DNA from: Sipunculus nudus
Taxonomy: Eukaryota > Annelida > Sipuncula > Golfingiida > Sipunculidae
Length of the DNA: 64,000 nucleotides
Assembly: GCA_026874595.1 (NCBI GenBank)
Contig: CM049312.1
Location: forward strand, 23,493,956 to 23,557,955
Reading direction: 5' to 3'
Shown: piece by piece, positions 12,001-23,487 of the stretch
Layout of the letters: each line of letters opens with the position of its first letter
Numbering within the stretch: position 1 is the first letter of the stretch
Notes under the pieces: model-generated
Told to the model about the DNA's origin: nothing
Database searches by the model: none
The model's input: only the letters and a program-made list of their open reading frames with translations
Program-made: the position numbers and the translations under genes

Positions 12001-15000
12001 TTCGTCTAGCATATATATGCCGTTGTATTCTCAAACCTGGCCCGCCCGTACTGTTGTAGCTCTGTCCGAAATAAAAAACACGCCAAGCATCTCCGAGACT
12101 GTATCCTGTATACTCTGTGGGCTATCAGTCTCCTTGTGTGTCTCTGTTAACTCTCACAGATCTTACTGTGAGACATAACTAATCTCTGATGGTATCCGTG
12201 CGTATTTACTTTAAATTATATCTAACCCCGAAAACTAGTGGTCCTTATCTATAAGTAAACCATGTAGCCCAAAAAAAATGAAAAAGTATAATTGAAAAGG
12301 ATTTCGACTTAAGTTTCGGATTGATGCTGTAGGTTCAGAATGATCAATCGTTAGTTTACTCGCAATCCCTAAAGATATTCCATATATCATTAGCTCTCGT
12401 GGGCTATGTTGATTATAATTCGTGAGCCTATATAGCCAACTGTAGGCCTTTGAGCGATTTAAATGTACTGTACTGTATATTTCCTCTCTCTCAAACGACT
12501 GAAGATCATCTTATGATCCGGCATATCTCTCTGCTGTAGTTTTTATTTTACAGTCAGCAGGTGCGTTCAAAATTCATAATTTCATTTTAATATATCTACA
12601 ACGATCGAAATATATCCAGATAAAATAAGACAAGTACAATATGGAACAGATATGTAAAAAAAGAGAAGAGTTTAGAAGTCTACACCCCGATACCTTTATT
12701 AGAATGCTTATAAATATGAGCATAAACTCTCCGTATTACGGAAAGTGGACGATATCAAGCAGGGCTGGTAAAATAGTGCAAAATATATGGGTCATGAAAG
12801 GAGAGCCAAATATCTTGGATACACCAAAGCTCACGAGGTTCCTTAGTGATATTTTTCTAATGACGAGGCATAATAAAGGCAACGGGGCAATGAATTCAGG
12901 TAGACCGGATAAAAAATACAGCCTTTAATTTCCTTAAATGTTTATTTTGTCGAAACGTCCATTAGCCAAACATCTGTCTATGCCTGCCACACCCACGGTG
13001 AGTTGGCAATTTCCATTGTTTATTTTCATGATAACCTTTCGGCTGAGCGATAAACGGAGGCGGGGCCAAATAAAATAGACATACATACTGTACCTGCGGC
13101 CCAATGCTCTACCGAGTGTTTCAAGATACCAAGTTGAACCTCTACTTGATGGAAACCTGCTCATCTTATTCTACCTCAATCGATCACACTCAAGTCTAAT
13201 TAACTTAACACAACTTAATTGCCATTTAATGGAGCTCACTATTTCCAGTCCCCGTTTAATTCCTACTAACTCATTAGTCTAAATTCCCTATGATGACTTT
13301 AAAATATCATGACTAAGAAAAGCGGATTTTTTTTCAGTTGTCTACCTTACGTCATTCAATGAGAGTAAGAAATACTGCAAATATATTGAAAAATATAATA
13401 TAAATGCTTTATTAATTATGTTATTAGGGAAAAGATATAAATGTGGTACCGGTGTGTCTGCAAAGAAAAAAATATGAACATTTATATTTTGAAATGACAA
13501 ATCATTTTTTTTTTCTTTAAGAAAAAAAGCGCGATTAGACTGTCTTTTGCATTTGTGTGTATATGCTTGATGATTATAACTAGAATGCAAGGAATATTTT
13601 AACGTGCAGTTGACCTGTATCTGTGCCGTTGCAGTCTGAAAAAATGTGCAGTCGAAATCCTGTATGAATGCAATGCTACTGTTTAATGTCCAATCACGCC
13701 AATGAGGAAATAGATGAATATTTTATATCAAGGCTATACACCATATATTTGGCTCTTGTATGAGTTTGCAGTATCCTCTAATAGTTCTGTGATATATATT
13801 GCCACATTTTCTTTCATAATATTTATATTATATAAATAAGCTTTATATACACTCTCGGGATCCATTGGATATAAATCGACCTTAAAATTGATGGTCTCTG
13901 CCTCTCATAAACCCGGTCCCTAGGCTGTAAAGGTGGACCCTATAGTTTATAATGCCGATTATACAAGCCGTTCGCCGTGAATCGTGTACACGAGCCCTAC
14001 CATGCTGTTACGTGGTTTATACATGTTTACTGGCTGTTTGTAGCCAGCAGGGCCGTCAGCATGAAGCGCTAGAGCACATGAAAGCCGCAGTGAGACTGGA
14101 CCCTGAGTGTATGGACGTTTACAGCAGCCTGGTGGTGATGCTGGAGCAGGCCGGCCGGGATGAGGATGCGGAGGACTCCTACCAGAAGATGCTGAGGATG
14201 AAACAGCACGATCCTCAGCTGCTGCTACAATATGCTGCCTTCCTTGGGAGAAAGGGTAACTGTCCGTCTACAATAAACGGCAAATCCCGATCGACTTTAT
14301 CACTTTATCTTGACTTTTCCTTGTATTCAAAGGTCTCAAGACGAACTATTTTACTGCCATCAAATAAAACCGTAAATATAATCTGTCGGTCAAAACAAGC
14401 GCGTCGCCACATATTCTTGAATCGGAAATGCCCCCTTTGCTGGCTCGTAGTTAGCTTGCTTTTACAAAATGATGAAGTGCAAATTTTATGGACCGACATG
14501 TATATAATTTAAATAGATCTAAAACGGTTAAAAATAAAAGTCCGCCGAACCAGATCCTTTCTTTTTCATATCACGGGTATAAAACGTTTATCATGGTATG
14601 ATTAGATGATTTATTGAATGAGTGGAATCTTTACCATAATCTTCGTTCCTCTACCAGGTCACTTTGAGAGGAGTTTCTCCGTGTATCGTGAGGTGTATTC
14701 CCGGGATACACAAAACCATCAAGCAATGATTCACGGAGCGAGGATGCTACGCTCAGCTGGGAGGATGCCGGAGGCTCTCGCTTTGATTGACAGGTGTCAT
14801 TCATGTTTCTTATCTGTGCCATGTATGAGATGTAACACTGACATGCTCACACATTTACAAATAATGCTTTTTGTCTCTTTGATTTTATTTTAGCACACCA
14901 TTTTTACTCTCTATTTTTTTTTGTATTGATCCTGCTCTCGTACATCTCATACTCGTGCCTTTTGTGTTTCAAATATCATAGTTAAATACCTTTTTTTGCG

Positions 15001-16494
15001 ATTGATTTGTTGAATCTTAAATGATTATAATCAGAATAATAGTAGGACAAACAGTCTAGTAAAATTAATTGAAAAAAAAATCTATTTTTGATTAGTGAAT
15101 GTATGGAAAATGGTTGAATGGCTGGCATCTGTTATATGTTTAAATTTTTTGCTTGGCCATAGAGTTCTACAGGTCGACCAGTCAACGACAACATACGACG
15201 CCGTTGGCATCTTCTATTTTAACATTGGTAACCTTGAGCGGGCCATGGCCTTATTTCAGATGGGTCTGGAAAAGAATGACCAAAATACTGACATCCTTGT
15301 ACATCTGGTAAGTTGGCCGAGGTCAAAGGGTCAAACTCTTTAGGTGTCATCTTGTCATGGAGGAGGGACATTTGATACTTTAATGAACGAATTACATATA
15401 TATCGCCAGAGAAAGATTTAACTGTCTTATGGATATATGGAAAGCTGGGCATTTTCTTATAATATTATGAAATCTTTTAAATACCTTGAAAACTATGCCA
15501 TACATATTTTTAGAAATTATTCAAATCTCTAAATCTGCACTCTAAGAAATGTAAGCCTCAGTCATGTGTTTGCTTTCCATTATTTGGCCAGTAATCCCAT
15601 GTTTATTAGTGGCAGTAACATATTAATTCATAAATTACAGGCCCAGGCCTATGCTAGTTCCGGTAGACTGCGTGAAGCTGAACGCCATGGGCAGAGGGCG
15701 CTCCAGATCAACCCTGATCACATAGAAGCTCTGCAGCAAATGGGCAAAATTTACGGCGTGGAAGGAAAACACTCCAAGGTGTTCATTTTTGGATCTTAAA
15801 ATAATGAGAACTAATTTAAGACGCTGTTTTCTGCAAGGCACTTGTATAAACTCTCATACCATATTGTCAATTTTATCATTATATATATTGGTAATTTCAA
15901 ATTTTATAACATTGAGGATTTTGCGGTCAGGCCATCTGAGATTGAAAGAAGAAAAGCTGTCAGAAATAAAAAGCAGAACCAACTTCTGAGCAATTTAAGT
16001 AAGTTGCTTAGAAAATGTAAATTGCATTAACATTAACAAATCCGTGTGTCAGTCAGTTATTTTTAAATATATCTAGTTTTGTTTCAGGGCCTTGCATATG
16101 TAACAAGAGCTTTGGATCTTGCTAAAGACAAAGGACTCCGAGCAGAGTTATTTCTGGATAAAGGGAATCATTTGAAGGACCTCAAAGAATACCAAAAAGC
16201 AAAACAGGTAATTAAGTCTGAGGACTAGAATCAGAATAATTATCATTTATTAAAAGTCAATTTCAACATAAGAGTGTTTGAATAATAATTTGAAGGATTT
16301 AGAATAAATAACTTCGACCATCAGGATTACGATATAATTCAGAACGGGAGAGTGCCGTACGACGTACGAAACTAATGAGTCAACACGATGTTTACAATCG
16401 TTTGATTCCTTATACATGATATATATATTTATACGCTCTGGTTTTACCATCGAGCACTTAGCCATCAGTGCATTGCAAACAACCAGAAAGAACA

Positions 16495-16562
<68 letters not shown>

Positions 16563-17040
16563 TACACGTAAGATGTGTATTCATACTGAGACATAGTCAT
16601 TCGAAATAAGTAGACCTATTAGTACCATGGATATTTTCTATGTTCAGGCGTTCATGGAAGCATTATCTTTAAACCCGGATTTGTTCGAAGCACAACTCAA
16701 CACAGGAGTTCTATATCACATTCAGGTACAGTAACGTGATCTGATTTTACTAATATAAGCAGATCTCCCTGTCAAAAATACAGACGCAAGTTACAAATCA
16801 TCATTAGAAAACAAATAAAATTTTACATACGCGAAAGTCAAAAGCATGAACTTTAATGCGCAGAACTAGTTTAAATCTGAGATGTATTGTATCTGTTTTA
16901 ACAAGCACAAAAATATATTCTACTTTTTCTTCCAGGGAAATTATACCATGGCCAGTTTTCACTACGAGTTGGCAAAAAGACTTGATTCAAATCATGTAGT
17001 TCTTTTAGAAAATATTCGAAAACTGAAGAAACGAAGGTAA
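3008..17040 (+). CDS. TMTC1: TMTC1, ER O-mannosyltransferase with TPRs (16 exons, 5'-partial)
   Basis: TMTC proteins are multi-pass ER membrane O-mannosyltransferases that glycosylate cadherin domains; their C-terminal TPRs face the lumen. The 16 exons listed separately have canonical acceptors and donors and matching phases. They join to 2076 nt, which is 691 residues plus TAA. Residues 1-293 are hydrophobic membrane segments and contain GVVGRAD, KETGVTVLG, DNPASF, the DUF1736-type NIWLLLCPSTLSYDW, and FIPASNMFF followed by VVAERILYVPSMGY. Residues 294-691 form about 10-11 TPRs. SGVQSLPHNAKMHYNYAN is close to my recollection of vertebrate TMTC1, which favours TMTC1 over TMTC2-4. The N-terminus, which carries the family's acidic catalytic motif, lies left of the window. 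Intron 9 is expanded to 5.35 kb by a minisatellite. The orthology call rests on remembered family sequence. Confidence 0.93.
3727..3891 (+). CDS. TMTC1: TMTC1 exon
   Basis: The acceptor ataaag was chosen because it is the one that keeps the phase: it yields SRCLDEECG and then WLMPLGG. The exon carries the conserved AAMFVKETGVTVLG and a membrane segment. The donor is ggtatc, leaving two bases of a codon. Confidence 0.88.
4181..4241 (+). CDS. TMTC1: TMTC1 short exon (61 nt)
   Basis: It lies between attatccag and gtaagt. It is needed to bridge the phases of its neighbours (one base, then 20 codons) and encodes SDGGFPYPVWVFRLQALLVV. This maps to the poorly conserved cytosolic loop and the start of the next membrane segment. 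Support is from splice sites and phase more than from similarity. Confidence 0.75.
4784..4887 (+). CDS. TMTC1: TMTC1 exon
   Basis: It encodes LLSLLFFRLWLMGG and then IPRFTDQDNPASFSSS. The RxxxMGG...F...DNPA pattern is typical of TMTC proteins just before the DUF1736 region. The acceptor is ttatccag and the donor gtaaac. Confidence 0.9.
5390..5579 (+). CDS. TMTC1: TMTC1 exon, DUF1736 core
   Basis: It encodes RIMTYGFLAYFNIWLLLCPS, TLSYDWQMSSIPLV and WADTRN, then a membrane segment. This is the signature DUF1736 stretch of TMTC proteins. It starts after gtcattcag and ends before gtaagt in phase 0. Confidence 0.92.
6384..6505 (+). CDS. TMTC1: TMTC1 exon
   Basis: It encodes a short basic loop (DRDRR) and then LLFLVVPFIPASNMFFPVGF and VVAERILYVP, one of the most conserved TMTC blocks. 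It lies between atccacag and gtaaat. Confidence 0.93.
7058..7222 (+). CDS. TMTC1: TMTC1 exon, last membrane segments
   Basis: The split serine codon gives SMGYIILLVHGLNRL. A leucine-rich membrane helix and IWQSRELLF follow. It joins the membrane part to the TPR part. The donor is gtgagt. Confidence 0.92.
7887..8000 (+). CDS. TMTC1: TMTC1 exon, first TPR
   Basis: It encodes SGVQSLPHNAKMHYNYANLM and DNRKAVQHYKETL, a classic TPR. The near-identity to remembered vertebrate TMTC1 in the first 18 residues is the main reason for naming it TMTC1. Confidence 0.95.
8150..8345. repeat. Degenerate ~25-bp tandem repeat in TMTC1 intron 8
   Basis: About eight diverged units follow the pattern tcctcatggactagacgac plus atattg. 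Unit spacing is about 22-27 bp. It lies in the intron between exons 7887-8000 and 8546-8692 and does not touch either splice site. Confidence 0.7.
8546..8692 (+). CDS. TMTC1: TMTC1 exon 9 (as numbered here), TPR; source of the intron 9 minisatellite
   Basis: It encodes ASASNNLGTLTEMSDEAELY and AYFNLANLYY, an ordinary TPR that aligns with vertebrate TMTC1. The last ~25 nt together with the donor gtaagtgtgtct are the template for the 45-bp tandem repeat filling the following intron. Confidence 0.93.
8693..8847 (+). repeat. 45-bp minisatellite, first part (about 3.5 diverged units from the splice donor)
   Basis: The array starts at the donor itself. Units here are diverged but recognisable, for example aaacctggccaccttctc then agtacgtgggtctc, and ctctagtacgtatgtct-type ends. 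The array is interrupted by the LTR at 8852 and resumes at 9680. Confidence 0.85.
8852..9675. mobile_element. Solo LTR (824 bp) with 4-bp target duplication
   Basis: The termini are TGTTAC...GTAACA, the TG...CA pattern of LTRs. It is flanked by CTAT direct repeats at 8848-8851 and 9676-9679. A TATA-like stretch (ctttatatac) lies near 9381, as expected of an LTR promoter. There are no internal coding sequence or second LTR, so it is probably a solo LTR left by recombination. The superfamily is undetermined; a 4-5 bp duplication fits Gypsy or Bel types. Confidence 0.8.
9567..10218. repeat. 326-bp segmental duplication carrying the LTR 3' end
   Basis: Sequence 9567-9892 (last ~109 bp of the LTR, its right target site, and several 45-bp units) is repeated from 9893. 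The offset of 326 bp is fixed by acgagagt at 9567 and 9893. The copies differ at scattered positions. The junction at 9893 falls in ctagtacg, the same motif as the repeat unit. Confidence 0.85.
9680..11995. repeat. 45-bp minisatellite, main array (roughly 50 units) in TMTC1 intron 9
   Basis: The consensus unit starts gtgtctctgtatactcttaa, continues acccggtcaatatctactag, and ends tacgt. Central units are nearly uniform and units at both edges are diverged. Edge units are the most like the upstream exon end: ctggccaacctataccagta at 11904 against ctggccaacctgtactagta at 8676-8695. The unit length is a multiple of three, so one frame stays open for hundreds of codons; this is not a gene. Confidence 0.95.
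11996..14043. other. Remainder of TMTC1 intron 9
   Basis: AT-rich sequence with no recognised coding exon or repeat. The open frame at 12641-12928 has no similarity I recognise. The intron ends with the acceptor tttgtag. Confidence 0.6.
14044..14255 (+). CDS. TMTC1: TMTC1 exon 10, TPRs
   Basis: The split tyrosine codon then gives QQGRQHEALEHMKAAVRLDP and VYSSLVVMLEQAGRDEDA. YAAFLGRKG is at the end. It has one base of a codon before the donor gtaact. It contains just under two TPR helical pairs. Confidence 0.92.
14658..14793 (+). CDS. TMTC1: TMTC1 exon 11, TPR
   Basis: It encodes HFERSFSVYREVYSRDTQNH and MLRSAGRMPEALALID. The acceptor is ctaccag and the donor gtgtca. Confidence 0.9.
15163..15307 (+). 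CDS. TMTC1: TMTC1 exon 12, TPR
   Basis: It encodes VLQVDQSTTTYDAVGIFYFN and IGNLERAMALFQMGLEKND. The nearby ctacag at 15172 is not used, because it would break the frame; the acceptor is ggccatag. Confidence 0.9.
15641..15778 (+). CDS. TMTC1: TMTC1 exon 13, TPR
   Basis: It is 46 codons, phase 0 at both ends: AQAYASSGRLREAERHGQRA, LQINPDHIEALQQMGKIYG. Clear TPR pattern (AxxxxxxGxxxEAExxxxxAL.xxP). Confidence 0.93.
16088..16207 (+). CDS. TMTC1: TMTC1 exon 14
   Basis: It is 40 codons in phase 0: GLAYVTRALDLAKDKGL, then AELFLDKGNHLKDLKEYQKA. It matches the vertebrate segment containing FFTKGNQLRE. The donor is gtaatt. Confidence 0.9.
16499..16559. repeat. (TA)n microsatellite in TMTC1 intron 14
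   Basis: About 30 uninterrupted TA dinucleotides between exons 14 and 15. Confidence 0.95.
16648..16725 (+). CDS. TMTC1: TMTC1 exon 15, TPR
   Basis: It is 26 codons in phase 0: AFMEALSLNPDLFEAQLNTG then VLYHIQ. It lies between atgttcag and gtacag. Confidence 0.92.
16936..17040 (+). CDS. TMTC1: TMTC1 terminal exon
   Basis: It encodes GNYTMASFHYELAKRLDSNH and ends LRKLKKRR-like (NIRKLKKRR) before TAA at 17038-17040. It closes the last TPR. The short basic end is compact compared with vertebrate TMTC1. Confidence 0.92.
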   Translation, partial: GNYTMASFHYELAKRLDSNHVVLLENIRKLKKRR

Positions 17041-17283
17041 CGATAGTAGCCGTCTGGACATGTGTAAAGATCCGGGGGATTTTGAAGAAAGTCTGTGTAA
17101 CACATGAAACACTTGGGTATCATCGTCTTCCGTATCTTTCGTTCGCGCTTCAGTTGTATAGACATGCAATGAACGTAAGGACGGTGTCTGTTTTGTTTGT
17201 CCAGTGTTTTAATATTTTTATACGGGGGCTACCATTTTTTTTTTATTTTTTGCTTTGCTCAACGTCATCTCACATTACGGTAA

Positions 17284-17340
17284 AATAAATGTGTGTGGTG
17301 ACCTACACAATTATACCAGGCATTATGCCCAGACAATAAA
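17284..17340 (+). promoter_or_regulatory. Candidate TMTC1 polyadenylation signals
   Basis: AATAAA occurs at 17284-17289 and again at 17335-17340, about 245 and 295 nt after the stop codon. Either could end the transcript; cDNA would decide. Confidence 0.5.
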
Positions 17341-17541
17341 GAAATTATTCTGACAATTTTAGGTAAACTAACAGAGAGATCATGCTTAACATTTGTTATG
17401 TTTAACAATTCTTGATTGTTTACATTGAAATACAACCGAGATTTAAAAAGTAAAGGATAGGTAAAACAGGAGAGCAGTGGCTTTTATTGATGCGCCGGTC
17501 ATCATTGAAAATTATACGTTTGAAAAACATAAACGTACTGT

Positions 17542-17988
17542 GTTCTGTGGTGGCTTGTTGTTCGCGGGGGTTTCATATTCGCGATATCGCAAAAATAAAA
17601 ACTTCATGAATAAAATGCAACAACTTCACACGTGAACATTAATTCATCCTATTTCCTCAAAGGCATCTCATATATTGTGCAGGTCTCGCCAATATTAGCC
17701 CACATTGTAGGTTACCCCTAATTCAAAGACTGATACTTTAAAATATCAGTTATTTTGTATATCTTTGAGCGTTGCATCCCCCCCCCCCCCCCTCTCCCGT
17801 TCGATGCTCCCCTTGTTCCACGTGAAACTGTACAGGTTTTGTGTACCTAAAAGGTAATTGATTTACTAATGTTTATGTACATTGTGTAAGTTACTTTATG
17901 GTAAATCTCGAAAATGAAACCCTTGCGAAACCTAAAGAATTAAAAATCGCAAATAGTTAAGCGCCCAAATATAAGCCCACCACAGAAT
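17542..17988. mobile_element. MITE-like element, about 447 bp
   Basis: The left end reads gttctgtggtggcttgttg. The right end, reverse-complemented, reads attctgtggtgggcttatat. These 14-16 bp imperfect terminal inverted repeats bound a non-coding interior with a poly-C run (about 17779). The superfamily is unknown. Confidence 0.6.
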
Positions 17989-20603
17989 ATGCTCTAGAGC
18001 CTACATAGCTGATTTTATATTTCAGACCGTCAGGCTGATAAAGACGTTTGACACTTTGAACGCTTGCAACCTGAACCAGAAAAGAAATCTGTGTTCATAT
18101 TAAAACCATTTAGCAAATCATTGAAACAGCCTGACGTTCGTACACTCAGTATTGCCGCCAAAGATGGAATTCCAATCATGCGAGATTTCAATATCGTTTA
18201 GAAATTTCGTCAGAGAGATTTTTATGAATAAAGTTTGATTTTAGTAAAATTTGCATTTTTATTCATTGGCAAAGAGTTTTCTTGATTTTCTTTTATCTGC
18301 GTAACGTATCACCTGATCTTTGTTAATAAATCAGGAATTAATCTTGGAGTTGTGTTTTTTTTTGTGTATAATTACAAGCAACTTAGATTTTTTAAAGTCT
18401 TCCTAGTTGATTTACAAATGATATTATCTTTATCAAAGAAAAGGAGAAAATACTGAAACACGCCATGATAAAGTCAATGAATGGCACGGGCCTCAAGCCT
18501 AGAATATGTTAACATTTTTCCGGTTTAAATCAATAATTTAGTATGACCCTGACTTAGACATTTACTACGCATTAACTCATGAATATACTAATTTGCACCA
18601 GTTAACTTTTGAAAGTTGTCAGGGGCTTAGCGTATCTAAGGCTCTTCCGAAGCTCAAATAAGTATCATATACGGACTTTTCTTATAACTCTAATTATCCT
18701 TTCCCCATTATGACGATGATTAAGACACTATCAAATGACATTGTGGGTAATTACAATTTCCAGCAAAATAAACCATAATCAAAAGCACGACAAGGTCAGT
18801 TGGAATCAACAGATCGCACGAGACGAGGTGGGGCTTATCACGATAATGTTTAATTGCTTCATTAAACAAGAAAGAACGCATTTCCATTCGACCCTTCTGA
18901 AGAATAAATGAACAACGTTGGGTAATTAACCTCTTAATAACTGGTTCATTAAACGGTGGTGTAATGGATCATTCATCTAAAAATACAAAAATAAACCTGT
19001 TTAGTCCGTTAGTACAAGACCTAAACAAGACAGCATATCCGATAGCACGCACTACTTTGAGTCAGAAAATGATGTAATCTAAATATCATAGATTATCAAG
19101 CTCTTAACCTCAAAATCAGTTTTATAAAAAAAAGTTTCAAAGGAGACTCAATTAAGATACCACATGAACGTTCATGCCGAATAATCAGATGAAAATGTTT
19201 TACTTTAAAGCTTGTTGCAGGATTGCTGTAAAATGAATCTACAAAGTACAATACTCTTTAAGACCAACCATCAATTAAATTACTGGGGACAATAGACAGT
19301 TGCCAAGTGGGCAAGCGACAAGGGATATATTTGGTCAGAAGTAAGAACGTGTGAAGTTAAATTATATCCGCACATTCAAACATTATAATATACATGCAAA
19401 AAATATTAACAATATATTAGCTTGTTTAGAATGCGTCTATTCCTAATAAACCAGCCAGTTTTAAGTTTTCCGTCTGCCTCTGTTTTTCCTTCTTATCTCG
19501 TCAGTTTTGCATGTCTCCATCCCGCCAGATTGTCTCGAAAGATCCATTACTTTAAGCCTGTGCATAACGATTTTTATGAGAAAAGAATATAACGCCGCAT
19601 GGCCTAAGCATTTCAGCTTGCCTATTAGTGAAATTCTTAAACGAACAATCAATGCAATAAAAACTTACTTAGGCAAGATTTAAAAAAATGCACGATTCAT
19701 CACGCCAAAGGTAAATTATAGTGTGCAGATCGATTAAAAACCAGCAGGTATAACTAGCACTAAAATACCAAACGGCAAATATATAAGCTAAGCGTAAAAT
19801 ATGATTTTATTTCTTTGATTGTAAGAAATAAAAAATCTTGCTTCTCATAACGGTTCATTTAGGACTGTATATTTTTTGGTAGCTTTATGTTTGAGCCTTT
19901 GGTTTTTCCGGTGCGTCCTTTGTATGCTGGTGCTCTCTGGTGCCACATTTCCGCCGTCACGCACACCGTACGTCGCCGGGAGGGCGTGCCGCGTCATTTA
20001 TCAGGACGGCACACTATTAATGGAACGAATATCAGGAATCGGCAAAACGTCAAAGGCTGTTAGGATATTTACATAAGCCTTGGCCGTGACAGCTTATCAT
20101 CTGGCCCCTAGTCAGACCTGTATAACCCGGCTATTCTTTACAGAGCTCAGTTGGGATGATGGATAGCGCGATGTCAGCTTTTTCTGATCGATGCCAGATG
20201 CGGTGGAAGAGGGTTAATTCTAGTGAATGGCTCCTCGCAGACCCCCCCCCCCCCCCCCATAAGAAAACAATGTTCGTCATCGATTAAAATGTCACAACAT
20301 TTCGACTCCTACCTTTGCTTTCTGCTGCAGAATATTTGTAAGGCCTCCATGGACAGTGAGGGTAAACGTAAGGTTTGCACTCTTAATGTATCTCTGGTGC
20401 TTGTCACGTATATACATAATGTCAAATGTAATACACTTTGTCTTGCAGTATTTCAAATTTTTACACTCAGACATGGATCCATATATACCAGAATATTTTT
20501 ATTACCCCCGCACCCGAAAAGAAAAAATACTGAATCCCCGCAGGAGACAAGTCCCCCCCCCCCCCCCCGAACCACCACTAAAAAATTTCTGCATCCACCC
20601 CCG

Positions 20604-20604
<1 letters not shown>
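17989..20604. other. Intergenic sequence with no supported gene
   Basis: Mostly AT-rich unique-looking sequence. It contains poly-C runs near 20241 and 20553. The open frames here (for example 19876-20076) show no domain or splice support. Confidence 0.55.
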
Positions 20605-20655
<51 letters not shown>

Positions 20656-20662
20656 AATATAA

Positions 20663-20708
<46 letters not shown>
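20605..20708. repeat. Compound (TA)n microsatellite
   Basis: Two long TA tracts separated by atgtaaatataaatatatat. Long open frames crossing it (poly-Ile/Tyr) are artefacts of the repeat. Confidence 0.95.
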
Positions 20709-20710
<2 letters not shown>

Positions 20711-22442
20711 AGATGGCCGGCAATCCAGAAACACTGGCATCTTACAAAACACACACTTAAATACATTTTTATAATTGATGAACGGTTAAACAGTTCCACA
20801 TGAGCTTTTATTTTATTGAATTAAGAAATTGTATTTTATTGAATTAAGAAATTGTAAATTGTATGACACATAAGCCTACACGGAATGTAGGATTATGGTA
20901 ATAATGCCATGACCTATTAGAATGACTGTACACTGTACACATGAACCATATGAGAAAAGTTATCAATTTATTAATTTTAGAAATAACGCAAAGTGGTAGC
21001 TATAAGATACTTTCCTTAATATATCATATTATATTCTGCTAAGGATAGTGTTTAATAACATTTCAGTTGTCATATACAATGTAGTATGACGTTTGGAGCC
21101 ATACATAGACAACACACCATAATAGAACAAGAGAAAAATAAAAAAACGACGAGCCCCTTATGCAATTTGATCCCCAGCGCAGTTCAATGACGCAAAAAAA
21201 GAGGCGATGATACAATGTACATAAAAGAAAAAGAATGATCGGGGTCAGACCAGAGGAAATACTTTTAGAACCGAGGTAGCTGCGGATTTTATCCAAATGA
21301 ACCCCTTGAAAATTTATTTTATGTAAATCACTATACTATTCTGCCGGGAAATTATGTCTTGTTTTTCTGATGCCAACAACAAAAATTATATGTCTCCGAA
21401 AAAATATTCCTCTTGATTTTTAAGAATGTATATGTTGCCCGTGGTATAATATTCGCTCACACAAGTTTAAATATATGGATAGGGCCTGCATAAAATAAAC
21501 CTTTGAAGACTGTTATGTATCTCCAAAATACCTTCATAGGGTTTTTTTCTGATAATGTATGGGTTAATTAACATCTGTTACTGTGATAGTTTTTACAAAT
21601 AGCACGTTACGGTTCCGGTACGGAATATACATTTCACACAAACGTGTGCCCATGTCGATTTAATTCTAAGAAATTTCGTCATCTCATTCACAGCCTCCAG
21701 TGATTTTACGGTCCTTGTTCGCCCCCCCCCCCCCCCTCTCTCTCTCAACAGATTGTCTGAAATTGAATCGATAACGATAATTGTATTGACATCCACAGAG
21801 AGAACATGCCAGATTACTTTCACTTGTTCTGTTTGTTTCAAATTACGTTCGCAGTCTGACTAAACGACAAGGGAGCAGCCCCATTAGACAAATATTAATT
21901 ATTTATCCCCCGAAATCACTTATTTTTCATTCCCTTGGCTTTACACACCTGTCTTAAGCCTGTCTGATCTGATTTCATCCCTCGAAAAGCGAGGATCCAG
22001 TTTGTCAATTACACAAACCTAGTGAGGTATAGTTCAAGTGATAATTAACCACTAATTCGATGTCTCGGACCCCAATTGACCGTCTGCTAGTTCTTTTATT
22101 TTGAAAAATCATTGCAGAACCCAGAATTATTTTATATGTTCTTATTGAAGAGAATAGACGGCCCAAGAGTAACCCGAGTAAATATTAGTCTTGGCTCAGT
22201 TTATAACTGCAAATATATGGGCCTCATATGGTTATTTGTCTGTTCGTTCAACAAATTATAAATTTTATAGACCAGTCACTGTGGGTCTGGACCACACATT
22301 TAAAGCGGCCTTAAACTTTTCTAAGTGCTTGAACCAATGTTTGCTACCAACACCCTACCCTTTTCCCTTACCTTAGCACTTTCAAAGGTTTTTCATTATT
22401 CTTCTGGACCAGAACCCCTCCCTTTCCAAACCTCTACACACA
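20709..22442. other. Intergenic sequence with no supported gene
   Basis: AT-rich, with a poly-C plus (TC)n tract at about 21722-21747. There is a short local duplication of attttattgaattaagaaat near 20811-20855. Nothing else recognised. Confidence 0.55.
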
Positions 22443-22668
22443 GGGGCGTCAATACAGGGGGGTGGGGTATATATCCCCCACTATAGCTTTTTAGCAAGGG
22501 GGGTGGGGGTTGTGGTGGTCAATACAATCACCCTCTCCTATTCAGAGTATACCATTTACATACTGGAAATGAAAAAAGTTTACAGAAATCTTTAAAAAAA
22601 TCGAATCTTTGATTACCATCCTACGCCTGCGAGTCCTCCCCCCCCCCCCTTGAAAATAAATTGACGCC
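22443..22668. mobile_element. Small MITE-like element with G-rich ends
   Basis: The left end has ggggcgtcaata followed by a G-rich tract. The right end has a poly-C tract followed by ttgacgccac. The short inverted repeat ggcgtcaat and mirrored G/C tracts suggest a small non-autonomous element. Confidence 0.45.
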
Positions 22669-22843
22669 ACAAAAAAATGGAAAGAAATATAGAATTTATA
22701 TCTCGGACTGAATTAGGACCAAGTCAATGAAATGGTTAATTGTATATCATCAAGTTGCCGGAGCAGTTTTTCCTAAGCGACGAGGGCCTATGCGTTTCTA
22801 ATCCGATCAGGCCTGTCTTTCTAGCCGTGTTCACCCTAAACCC

Positions 22844-23487
22844 AACATAAGGTATCGATTACCGTGTCACTGCCTCAAAATCCACATTCGATCCGCAACA
22901 GTGAAACCACACCATAAGACTTCGGACGGCCTTGAGGTCCGAGTCCAAGTCCATCCTTTTCTAGTCCGAGTGATTTGGAACCCGAATCCAAGTCAGACTC
23001 AAAGTCCAATACAAATATCCTTAAAAAGCAATTTAAAATGGAAACGTCAGATTATCATCTACATTTTAAAGTTAGTTTACATATGCTTTCACTATAATTG
23101 TTAATAACATTTATTGCTCTTGTTGCTGAGCAAAGCTTGTTATATATAGTGTTATTATTATGTTATATTATTTTGAAATATGCAAATATGCACAAGTACA
23201 TAAGTCTTTATAATTAGTGGCATATTTTTTTTCTATTGGACTCGAGGTAGACCCTCGAGTCCAAGTTCAAGTCCCTATAAAAATGGACTAGAGGCCAAGT
23301 CCGGTCTCGGATCCTACCTCACTTCAATGCAGTGTGAACATTCGATCAGATGTGCCTGTAGAACGCCTTTTCCACAATGCATGCAAAGCAGGAAGACTAT
23401 TAACGTGCAAACATAATGTATAACGAGAAGTGAATCGAAAAGGCACTGACGCATTATGAACCCGAATTGTATCGAATACCTTATGTT
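22844..23487. mobile_element. TIR element, about 644 bp, with inner gagtccaagtcc repeats
   Basis: The left end is aacataaggtatcgatta. The right end, reverse-complemented, is aacataaggtattcgata, with weaker similarity beyond (gtcactgcct against gtcagtgcct). The interior has several copies of a gagtccaagtcc-type motif near 22930-23000 and 23240-23310. There is no coding sequence. Confidence 0.65.

Noticed and set aside
20223-20799. Several open frames of 64-149 codons on both strands
   Set aside because: They run through poly-C and (TA)n tracts and translate to poly-Pro and Ile/Tyr repeats. The same applies to frames at 16250-16600 and 26805-27106.
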